From a bacterium (GTDB taxonomy: Bacteria; JAUVQV01; DATDCY01): 6,179 nucleotides of DNA. The notes below the pieces were generated by a model. The model did not search any database. It had not been told where the DNA came from and worked only from the letters and a program-made list of their open reading frames with translations. Every line of letters starts with the position of its first letter. Within the stretch, counting starts at the first letter, position 1. The DNA is taken from the NCBI GenBank assembly GCA_036524115.1, contig DATDCY010000268.1, forward strand, positions 1 to 6,179. The letters run 5' to 3'. Position numbers and translations under genes: made by a program. This document shows positions 1 to 5,624 of the stretch, one piece after another.

Positions 1-821
1 CGCTCGCGGAGGCGCTCGAGCGCGAGGCCGCCCGCGCCGGCGCCCGCGTCGCCGTGCACCTGAAGATCGACACCGGGATGGGGCGGGTCGGCGTCCCCCC
101 CGCCGAGGCCCTGCCGTTCGCGGCGCGGCTGCGCGACTTCCCGCATCTGGTCCTCGAGGGGCTCATGAGCCACCTGGCGGAGGCGGAGGTCGCGGGCAGC
201 GCCGCCACCGCGAGCCAGATCCGGACCTTCCGCTCCGTCTGTGCCGCGATCGAGGTCATGGGCGGCCCCGTCCGCTGGCGCCACATCGCCAACAGCGCGC
301 TGCTGCTGCAGGGGGCGGCGGAGGGCACTCTGGTGCGCCCGGGCATCATGCTCTACGGCTCGGCCCCCGGGCCGGGCCTGCCCCACGGGGCAGAGCTGCA
401 GCCGGTCATGAGCCTCGCCACGGCGATCGCCTTCCTCAAGCGGGTGCCTGCCGGGACGGCGGTGAGCTACAACGGGACGTGGACCGCGCCGCGCGAGAGC
501 GTCATCGCCACGCTGCCCGTCGGCTACGCGGACGGCTACCGGCGCGCGCTGTCCAACCGGGCGGAGGTGCTGGTGCGGGGGCGGCGCGCGCCCGTGGTCG
601 GCACCGTCTGCATGGACCTGTGCCTCGCGGACGTCACCGACGTCCCGGGGGCGTGCGCGGGCGACGAGGTCCTGCTCATCGGCCGCCAGGGGCGCGAGGA
701 GATCACCGCCGCGGAGGTGGCGGCGCGCGCCGGCACGATCTCCTACGAGGTCTTCTGCGGGATCGGCGCCCGCGTGCCGCGCCTGTATGCGCGGGGGCCG
801 GTGCGGTATCATGGCGCCTGA
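1..821 (+). CDS. alr: Alanine racemase, 5'-truncated by window edge
   Basis: PLP-dependent enzyme interconverting L- and D-alanine in the cytoplasm, supplying D-Ala for peptidoglycan. The reading frame is open from base 3, so the gene begins outside the window; the GTG at 54 lies inside a conserved motif and is not the start. About 273 C-terminal codons are present of a usual 360-380. The N-terminal segment with the PLP-binding lysine is therefore not visible. Seen motifs are KIDTGMGRVG, MSHLAEAE, the HIANSA phosphate-binding segment, RPGIMLYG (arginine facing the PLP ring nitrogen in the family), AVSYNGTW with the second catalytic base Tyr (codon 468-470), PVGYADGYRR, VCMDL (Cys codon 609-611) and the C-terminal CGIGARVPRLY. 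The C-terminal beta domain looks complete and ends at TGA 819-821. It is followed closely by the lipid-transport genes on the same strand, which suggests co-transcription. Identity is very secure; the only gap is the missing 5' part. Confidence 0.96.
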   Translation, partial: LAEALEREAARAGARVAVHLKIDTGMGRVGVPPAEALPFAARLRDFPHLVLEGLMSHLAEAEVAGSAATASQIRTFRSVCAAIEVMGGPVRWRHIANSALLLQGAAEGTLVRPGIMLYGSAPGPGLPHGAELQPVMSLATAIAFLKRVPAGTAVSYNGTWTAPRESVIATLPVGYADGYRRALSNRAEVLVRGRRAPVVGTVCMDLCLADVTDVPGACAGDEVLLIGRQGREEITAAEVAARAGTISYEVFCGIGARVPRLYARGPVRYHGA

Positions 822-844
822 AGAGCGGGCGGTGGCCGCAGGTC

Positions 845-851
845 GGCGGGG
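845..851 (+). promoter_or_regulatory. Likely ribosome binding site deciding the mlaE start
   Basis: GGCGGGG lies 7 nt before GTG 859. It is a weak purine-rich match to the anti-Shine-Dalgarno sequence in G-rich DNA, so it is only supporting evidence. It favours the 259-aa form of the permease over the longer forms from ATG 811 or ATG 787. Confidence 0.4.
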
Positions 852-858
852 TGGCGTG

Positions 859-1638
859 GTGAAGAGTCTCATCGGGTTGCTGGAGCGCATCGGTGCGGGG
901 GCCAGCGGCTTTCTCGAGGGGGCCGGCGACCTCGTGCTGCTCGTGCTGCGCACGCTCGGCTGGTCGGTCCGCCCGCCCTACCGGCCGCGCAGCGTCATCC
1001 AGCAGATGGCGTCGGTCGGCGTCAGCTCGCTGCCGATCGTGCTGATCACGGCGCTCTTCACGGGCGCGGTGCTCGCCCTGCAGACGATGACCGGCTTCAA
1101 GCGCTTCAACGCCCAGGACCTCGTCGGCACGATCGTCGCCCTCTCGATCTGCCGCGAGCTCGGGCCGGTGCTCACGGGGCTGATCGTCGCCGGGCGGGTC
1201 GGCTCGGGCATGGCGGCGGAGCTGGGCACCATGAAGGTGACCGAGCAGATCGACGCGCTGGAGACCCTCGCGACCGACCCGGTGAACTACCTCGTGGTGC
1301 CGCGCTTCCTCGCCGGGCTGATCATGCTCCCGGTGCTGACGGTGCTCGCCGACGTCGTCGGCATGGGCGGCGGCTACGCGGTGAGCGTCTTCGTGCTGCA
1401 CGCGAACCCCACGATCTACTTCCGCCGCAGCATGGACTACCTGGCCTTCGAGGACGTCTACACCGGGATCGTCAAGGCCGCCGCCTTCGGCGTGATCATC
1501 GCGATCGTCGGCTGCCAGCGCGGCTTCAACGCCAGCGGCGGCGCCGAGGGGGTCGGGCGGGCGACGACGGCCTCGGTCGTCCTCGCCTCGATGCTGATCC
1601 TCACGGCCAACTACTTCATCACGGCCTTCTTCTTCTGA
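859..1638 (+). CDS. mlaE: MlaE-family ABC transporter permease (lipid transport)
   Basis: Integral inner-membrane permease of an MCE-type lipid ABC transporter, the channel subunit that MlaF energises and that seats the MCE ring. With the GTG start at 859 it has 259 aa, matching the family norm of about 260. The family hallmark runs from about residue 100 to 137 and includes ELGPVLTGLIVAGR, AAELGTMKVTEQIDAL and a following PRFLAG segment. Hydrophobic segments lie near residues 51-77, 86-112, 147-177, 200-222 and 236-258, after an amphipathic N-terminal helix. GTG 859 is preferred because GGCGGGG (845-851) sits 7 nt upstream and because the added N-terminus from ATG 811 or ATG 787 is charged, polar and not family-like. 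Those upstream starts would overlap the end of alr and cannot be excluded. No STAS (MlaB-like) domain is fused. The gene is followed after 35 nt by its ATPase. Confidence 0.93.
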   Translation: MKSLIGLLERIGAGASGFLEGAGDLVLLVLRTLGWSVRPPYRPRSVIQQMASVGVSSLPIVLITALFTGAVLALQTMTGFKRFNAQDLVGTIVALSICRELGPVLTGLIVAGRVGSGMAAELGTMKVTEQIDALETLATDPVNYLVVPRFLAGLIMLPVLTVLADVVGMGGGYAVSVFVLHANPTIYFRRSMDYLAFEDVYTGIVKAAAFGVIIAIVGCQRGFNASGGAEGVGRATTASVVLASMLILTANYFITAFFF

Positions 1639-1663
1639 TTTCAGCGCGACGCGTCACGCCGAC

Positions 1664-1669
1664 GGAGAG
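1664..1669 (+). promoter_or_regulatory. Ribosome binding site of mlaF
   Basis: GGAGAG ends 4 nt before ATG 1674, a clear Shine-Dalgarno. An overlapping ATG at 1670 is in a different frame and does not give the ATPase, so the motif and the frame together fix the start at 1674. Confidence 0.6.
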
Positions 1670-1673
1670 ATGC

Positions 1674-2438
1674 ATGCCCGAATATGAGCCCGCACTGATA
1701 TCGCTGCGGGGCGTGTCCAAGCGGTTCGGGGCGAACCAGGTGCTCGACGGGCTCGACCTGGAGATCGAGCGCGGCGAGACCATGGTGGTCATCGGCGGCT
1801 CTGGCACCGGCAAGAGCGTGCTGCTCAAGCACATCATCGGGCTGCTGCGCCCCGACGCGGGCCGGGTCGTGGTCGAGGGCGTCGACGTCGGTGGGCTGCG
1901 CGGCGTGGCGCTCAAGGAGTTCCGCAAGGGCTTCGGGATGCTCTTCCAGGGGGCGGCGCTCTTCGATTCGCTGCGCGTCTACGAGAACGTGGCCTTCGGC
2001 CTGCGGGAGCACGCGCGGCTGCCGGAGGCCCAGGTCCGCGAGCGCGTGCGCGAGAAGCTCGCTCTCGTCGGCCTGCGGGACGTCGAGCACCTCTGGCCGG
2101 CCGAGCTCTCGGGGGGCATGAAGAAGCGCGTCGCGCTGGCGCGGGCGCTGGCGATGGAGCCGAAGATCCTGCTCTACGACGAGCCGACGACCGGCCTGGA
2201 CCCCATCCGGGCCGACGCCATCAACGACCTGATCGTGGAGCTGCGCGACCGGCTCAAGGTCACGGGCGTGGCGATCACCCACGACATGACGAGCGCGTAC
2301 AAGATTGCCGACCGCATAGCCATGCTGTATAAGGGCAGGATCATCGCGGTGGGGACGCCCGGTGAGATTCGCGAGAGCGCGGACCCGGTGGTGCGCCAGT
2401 TCATCACCGGCAGCGCCCGGGGTCCGATCACCGACTAG
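1674..2438 (+). CDS. mlaF: MlaF-family ABC transporter ATPase (lipid transport)
   Basis: Cytoplasmic nucleotide-binding subunit that powers the MlaE permease. The protein has 254 aa, close to the usual 250-270. All ATPase motifs are intact: Walker A GGSGTGKS at residues 41-48, Q-loop Gln92 in LFQGAALF, ABC signature LSGGMKKR at 145-152, Walker B ILLYDE at 165-170 followed by the D-loop region PTTGLDP, and the H-loop His203 in ITHD. LSGGMKKR and the FQGAALFDSL stretch are characteristic of the Mla/Ttg2A subgroup rather than of generic importers. The start at ATG 1674 has a good ribosome binding site. Its position between the permease and the MCE gene matches the conserved mla order. In E. coli, MlaF also binds the STAS protein MlaB; no mlaB is present here, so a distant gene or a MlaB-independent complex must be assumed. 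Confidence 0.95.
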   Translation: MPEYEPALISLRGVSKRFGANQVLDGLDLEIERGETMVVIGGSGTGKSVLLKHIIGLLRPDAGRVVVEGVDVGGLRGVALKEFRKGFGMLFQGAALFDSLRVYENVAFGLREHARLPEAQVRERVREKLALVGLRDVEHLWPAELSGGMKKRVALARALAMEPKILLYDEPTTGLDPIRADAINDLIVELRDRLKVTGVAITHDMTSAYKIADRIAMLYKGRIIAVGTPGEIRESADPVVRQFITGSARGPITD

Positions 2439-2442
2439 GAGG
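2437..2442 (+). promoter_or_regulatory. AGGAGG overlapping the mlaF stop codon, upstream of the MCE gene
   Basis: A perfect AGGAGG begins within the TAG stop of mlaF. It lies 14 nt before ATG 2457, longer than the usual 5-10 nt. A second, weaker purine run GGAAG (2448-2452) lies 4 nt before the ATG. No start codon in the MCE frame lies between them, so ATG 2457 stands. Overlap with the mlaF stop suggests translational coupling of the two genes. Confidence 0.5.
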
Positions 2443-2456
2443 CGCGCGGAAGCGGC

Positions 2457-4097
2457 ATGAGGGTGTTGTCGGCGGAGGCGAAGGTCGGCGCCGTGGTGGT
2501 CGCCGCGCTCGCGGGGCTGGCCTGGCTGACCTTCCAGATCGGCGAGTTCCGCTTCCGCCAGAAGGGCTACGTCATCGAGGCGGTGTTCCACACCGTCTCG
2601 GGCCTCGAGACCGAGGCGAAGGTCCGCATGGCCGGCGTCCTCGTCGGCTCGGTCGAGCGCATCTTCCTCAAGGACGGCCTGGCGCACACGCGGCTGCGCC
2701 TGGACGACGGCGTGGTCGTCCACGAGGACTCGGTCGTCTCCGTCGCGTCGATCGGCATCCTCTCGGAGCGGTACATCGAGATCACCACGGGCAGCCCCGG
2801 CGCCAGGGTGGTCCCGGCCGGCGCCGTGATCGCCGGCCGCGAGCTGGTCGACCTCGACCAGCTCATGGCGGAGCTGTCGCGCTCCTCGGAGGCCTTCCGC
2901 TCGCTCGCCGGGAGCATCGAGAAGACCTTCACCGGCGCCGACTCCCAGGTCTCGCGGCTGCTGGCGGGGGCCTCGGACCTCGTGGGGCGGATCAGCGCGC
3001 TGCTCGAGGAGAACCGCCAGCGCGTGGGCGAGCTGCTCGCGCAGTCTGCGGGGCTGACGCGCGACGCGCGCGGGCTCATCGGGGACGCGCGCGCCGTGGT
3101 GAGCGACAACCGGGCGGAGCTGCACGCGGCGATCGCCGGGATGCGCACGCTCGCCGAGACGCTCAACCGGCGGGCCGACGAGCTCTCGGCCGAGGCGACG
3201 AAGACGGCGGAGGAACTGCGCGCCACGGTGCGCGGCGGCCGCGAGGATTTCCAGGGCCTGCTGGCCTCGATGCGCACCGCCGCCGGCAGCGCCGAGAAGG
3301 CGGCGGACACGCTCACCAAGATCCTGGCAAAGGTGGAGGGGGGCCGCGGGACGCTCGGCCGCCTGGTCAACGACGAGACGACGATCAACCGCGTGGACGC
3401 CGCCCTCGGCGACATCGACGGCATCGCCGAGAAGATCAACACGGGGCAGGGGAGCCTCGGGCGGCTCGTCACCGACGACACGCTGGTGCGGAAGCTCGAG
3501 AGCACGGCCGACTCGGCGCAGCGCATGCTCGGCGCGAACGACCGCATGCACTTCTACCTCGGCTACCGGGGTGAGTACCTCGAGCGGGTGGAGGCGCTCA
3601 AGAGCTATGTCACGGTCAAGCTGCAGCCGCGGGCGGACAAGTACTACCTCTTCGAGGTCATCGACGACCCGGCCGGCAAGACCACGACCACGACCACGAG
3701 GACGACCATCCAGCGGCCGGACGGCGGCTACACCATCAACGAGACCACCGAGGAGACGCGCGAGGACCAGCTGCTCTTCTCGCTGCTGTTCGCCAAGTCC
3801 TTCGGGCCGCTGACCCTCCGGGGCGGCCTCATGGAGTCCCAGGGGGGGCTCGGCGTGGACTGGAGACCCGGCGGCGGCACGCTGCGCCTCAGCGCCGAGG
3901 GCTGGGACTTCGGCCGGGACGGCGGACCGCACCTGAAGGTCGCCGGGCAGCTCGGCGTCTACAAGGACTTCTTCGTCAGCGCGGGCGTCGACGACGTCTA
4001 CGACGAGAGGCGCCGCTCGGCCTTCGTCGGCGGGGGCATCCTCTTCTCCGACGACGATCTGCGGGAGATGCTCGGCCTCGCCCGCCTCGTCCAGTAG
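2457..4097 (+). CDS. mlaD: MCE/MlaD-family lipid transport protein with long stalk and C-terminal beta-rich domain
   Basis: Periplasmic, inner-membrane-anchored lipid-binding subunit of the MlaEF transporter; family members form hexameric rings with a central lipid channel. The 546 aa are about three times the length of E. coli MlaD (about 180 aa). In order: a hydrophobic anchor at about 8-28; one MCE domain at about 37-127 with VSGLETEAKVRMAGVLVG and the IGILSERYIEI strand; a long helical, Ala/Arg/Glu-rich stalk at about 133-365, probably coiled coil; within it two copies of G-x-G-[TS]-L-G-R-L-V-x-D at 296-306 and 330-340; then a beta-rich domain at about 365-530. That last part alternates polar and hydrophobic/aromatic residues in about ten short stretches, has a Thr-rich loop (409-417) and ends its last stretch in Phe530. 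This resembles a small outer-membrane barrel, but that is inference from pattern only. Follows mlaF after 18 nt. Family and anchor are secure; the fold of the C-terminus is not. Confidence 0.9.
   Translation: MRVLSAEAKVGAVVVAALAGLAWLTFQIGEFRFRQKGYVIEAVFHTVSGLETEAKVRMAGVLVGSVERIFLKDGLAHTRLRLDDGVVVHEDSVVSVASIGILSERYIEITTGSPGARVVPAGAVIAGRELVDLDQLMAELSRSSEAFRSLAGSIEKTFTGADSQVSRLLAGASDLVGRISALLEENRQRVGELLAQSAGLTRDARGLIGDARAVVSDNRAELHAAIAGMRTLAETLNRRADELSAEATKTAEELRATVRGGREDFQGLLASMRTAAGSAEKAADTLTKILAKVEGGRGTLGRLVNDETTINRVDAALGDIDGIAEKINTGQGSLGRLVTDDTLVRKLESTADSAQRMLGANDRMHFYLGYRGEYLERVEALKSYVTVKLQPRADKYYLFEVIDDPAGKTTTTTTRTTIQRPDGGYTINETTEETREDQLLFSLLFAKSFGPLTLRGGLMESQGGLGVDWRPGGGTLRLSAEGWDFGRDGGPHLKVAGQLGVYKDFFVSAGVDDVYDERRRSAFVGGGILFSDDDLREMLGLARLVQ
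3681..3698 (+). repeat. Three tandem copies of the hexamer ACCACG in the MCE gene
   Basis: Three exact in-frame copies of ACCACG encode six consecutive threonines, followed by a decayed copy (AGGACG) and ACC, giving T6-R-T-T. It lies in the predicted long loop of the C-terminal domain of the MCE protein. Copy-number change would add or remove Thr pairs without shifting the frame. Confidence 0.7.
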
Positions 4098-4098
4098 C

Positions 4099-5463
4099 GT
4101 GGGGGAGAAGAGCCGCTACCTCTGCCAGGGGTGCGGGTTCGTCTCGCCCAAGTGGCTGGGGCGCTGCCCCGACTGCGGCGCCTGGAACACGCTCCTGGAG
4201 GAGGCGGCCGTCCCGAAGGCGCGGGGCGGGCGCGACGGCGCCGCACCGGGGGCCGCGCCGGTCCGGCTCGACCAGATCGTCCAGGACGACGCGCTTCGCA
4301 TTCGCACCGGCAGCGCCGAGCTCGACCGGGCCCTCGGCGGCGGGCTCGTCCCGGGGAGCGTCGTGCTGGTCGGCGGCGACCCGGGCATCGGCAAGACCAC
4401 CCTGCTGCTCGAGGTTCTCGGGCGGCTCGCCGCCGCACGCGGCGAGGCGGTGTTGTACTGCTCCGGCGAGGAGTCGCCACGGCAGATCCGCATGCGCGCC
4501 GACCGGATCGGCGTGACCGGCCCGCTGCTGAGCGTGCTCGCGCAGAACGCGCTCGAGCCGATCCTCGCCGAGACGCGCCGCCTGCGGCCGCTGGCCGTGG
4601 TCGTGGACTCGATCCAGACCGTGACCACGGACGCGCTCGAGTCGACGGCCGGCAGCATCAGCCAGGTGCGCGAGGTCGCCGCGCAGCTGATCGCGCTGGC
4701 CAAGCGCCAGGAGGTGCCGGTGTTCATCGTGGGCCACGTCACGAAGGACGGCACCCTCGCCGGGCCGCGGGTGCTCGAGCACATGGTCGACACCGTGCTC
4801 TACTTCGAGGGGGAGAACACGCGGGACTTCCGGATCCTGCGGGCCGTGAAGAACCGCTTCGGGTCCACCAACGAGATCGGCGTCTTCGAGATGCGGGACG
4901 CGGGGCTCGCGGAGGTGCCGAATCCCTCGCGGCTGTTCCTGCGCGAGGAGCGCGGCGAGCTGGCGGGCTCGGTCGTCACCGCCTCCGTGGAAGGGACGCG
5001 GCCGTTCCTCGTCGAGGTCCAGGCGCTGTGCGCGCGCACAGCGTTCGCCTCGCCGAAGCGCGTCTGCAGCGGCGCCGACCCCGGCCGCCTCGGGATGATC
5101 GCGGCGATCCTGGAGAAGAAGATCGGCCTGGGGCTGGCCGAGCAGGACATCTACCTGAACCTCGCCGGCGGCATCCGCGTCGTCGAGCCGGCGGCGGATC
5201 TGGCGATCGCCCTCGCGGTCTGCTCGAGCTTCCGGAACTCGGCCGTGCGCGCCGGCGCGGTCGTCTTCGGGGAGGTCGGCCTGACCGGGGAGGTTCGGGG
5301 AATCTCGCACCCGGAATCCCGAGTGCGGGAGGCGGCGAAGCTCGGGTTCGACGCCTGCATGCTGCCGAAAGCGAGCCTGGCGCGGATTTCGAGCGCGGAT
5401 TGTCGCATCAAATGTACTGGGGTCTCCACCCTAACGGAGGCCATCGACCTTCTGATTCTGTAA
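4099..5463 (+). CDS. radA: DNA repair/recombination ATPase RadA (Sms)
   Basis: RecA-related ATPase that promotes branch migration and processing of recombination intermediates in the cytoplasm. The 454 aa compare with about 455-460 for the family. In order: an N-terminal C4 zinc finger with Cys9, Cys12, Cys23 and Cys26; a RecA-like core with Walker A GDPGIGKT at 93-100, Walker B LAVVVD at 165-170 and the RadA-specific KNRFG motif at 251-255; and a Lon-protease-like C-terminal domain from about 275. In that domain the Lon Ser position falls in EPAAD (363-367), so there is no catalytic Ser, as is normal for RadA. The start is GTG 4099, 1 nt after the stop of the MCE gene, with no visible Shine-Dalgarno. 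It is accepted because the zinc finger starts at residue 9 and no better start precedes it. Translational coupling is likely. It is probably the last gene of the operon. Confidence 0.96.
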   Translation: MGEKSRYLCQGCGFVSPKWLGRCPDCGAWNTLLEEAAVPKARGGRDGAAPGAAPVRLDQIVQDDALRIRTGSAELDRALGGGLVPGSVVLVGGDPGIGKTTLLLEVLGRLAAARGEAVLYCSGEESPRQIRMRADRIGVTGPLLSVLAQNALEPILAETRRLRPLAVVVDSIQTVTTDALESTAGSISQVREVAAQLIALAKRQEVPVFIVGHVTKDGTLAGPRVLEHMVDTVLYFEGENTRDFRILRAVKNRFGSTNEIGVFEMRDAGLAEVPNPSRLFLREERGELAGSVVTASVEGTRPFLVEVQALCARTAFASPKRVCSGADPGRLGMIAAILEKKIGLGLAEQDIYLNLAGGIRVVEPAADLAIALAVCSSFRNSAVRAGAVVFGEVGLTGEVRGISHPESRVREAAKLGFDACMLPKASLARISSADCRIKCTGVSTLTEAIDLLIL

Positions 5464-5508
5464 GACTATGAAAAGTAAGGAAAGATTCTGCACAATTCCT
5501 AGGCACTC

Positions 5509-5530
5509 TGGTGTCGGCACCGTTTTTTTT
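5509..5530 (+). terminator. Probable intrinsic terminator after radA
   Basis: GGTG (5510-5513) and CACC (5518-5521) can pair around a TCGG tetraloop, with a possible added T-G wobble pair (5509/5522). Eight T residues follow directly (5523-5530). The stem is short, only 4-5 bp, but the immediate T8 tract in otherwise GC-rich DNA and the position 46 nt after the radA stop support termination of the operon. Confidence 0.55.
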
Positions 5531-5567
5531 CGCATGCTCTCGAGAAATTCACAGCGTTGCCAACATC

Positions 5568-5589
5568 TTTTCAACAAGCTCTGTGAAAA
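5568..5589. repeat. Inverted repeat TTTTCA-N10-TGAAAA
   Basis: Perfect 6-bp arms at 5568-5573 and 5584-5589 separated by 10 nt, upstream of the preferred start of the UPF0280 gene. A further TTTTCA at 5619-5624 directly precedes GTG 5625. It could be an operator half-site pair or chance in AT-rich DNA; the sequence alone does not decide. Confidence 0.35.
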
Positions 5590-5624
5590 CGGTCCGCAAT
5601 CAATTGAATTCTCTTAAGTTTTCA

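Larger units (their letters stand above)
5464..5624 (+). other. AT-richer intergenic region between radA and the UPF0280 gene
   Basis: This 161-nt stretch departs sharply from the surrounding GC-rich coding DNA. It holds a likely intrinsic terminator (5509-5530) and a TTTTCA-N10-TGAAAA inverted repeat (5568-5589). It also holds an 8-bp palindrome TCTCGAGA (5538-5545) and a run of short palindromes, TCAATTGA (5600-5607), GAATTC (5606-5611) and CTTAAG (5613-5618). A promoter for the downstream gene should be here, but I could not find a convincing -35/-10 pair. The TTGCCA at 5557-5562 has no matching -10 at a suitable distance. Confidence 0.6.

Noticed and set aside
787-858. Longer N-terminus for MlaE from ATG 787 or ATG 811
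   Set aside because: The extra residues are charged and Arg/Gly-rich, unlike family members, and would overlap alr. GTG 859 gives the usual length and has a purine-rich upstream site. Not fully excluded.
1641-3932. A 763-codon open frame on the minus strand
   Set aside because: It lies wholly antisense to the well-supported mlaF and MCE genes, and its translation is rich in Arg, Ala, His, Asp and Leu with no domain. This is the expected shadow of GC-rich codon bias.
4357-4401. RadA as an active Lon-like protease
   Set aside because: The C-terminal domain is Lon-like, but the catalytic Ser position is replaced in the EPAAD segment, as in all typical RadA proteins. The ATPase motif here is the functional centre.
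3976-5310. A 444-codon open frame on the minus strand
   Set aside because: It is antisense to radA, with Arg/Ala/Asp-rich low-complexity translation and no recognisable motif. It is explained by codon bias.
4131-5471. A 446-codon open frame on the plus strand in another frame of radA
   Set aside because: radA in its own frame has complete zinc-finger, Walker and KNRFG motifs. This frame is Arg/Ala/Gly-rich without motifs, so it is a shadow.
5557-5585. Possible sigma-70 promoter with TTGCCA as -35
   Set aside because: At 17 nt spacing the -10 position reads TCTGTG, which is not acceptable. No better pair was found in the gap.
5468-5617. A 49-codon ORF starting 4 nt after the radA stop
   Set aside because: It has no Shine-Dalgarno, its codons run through the terminator hairpin and T8 tract, its codon use is unlike the neighbours, and I recognise no family. 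Probably chance in non-coding DNA.
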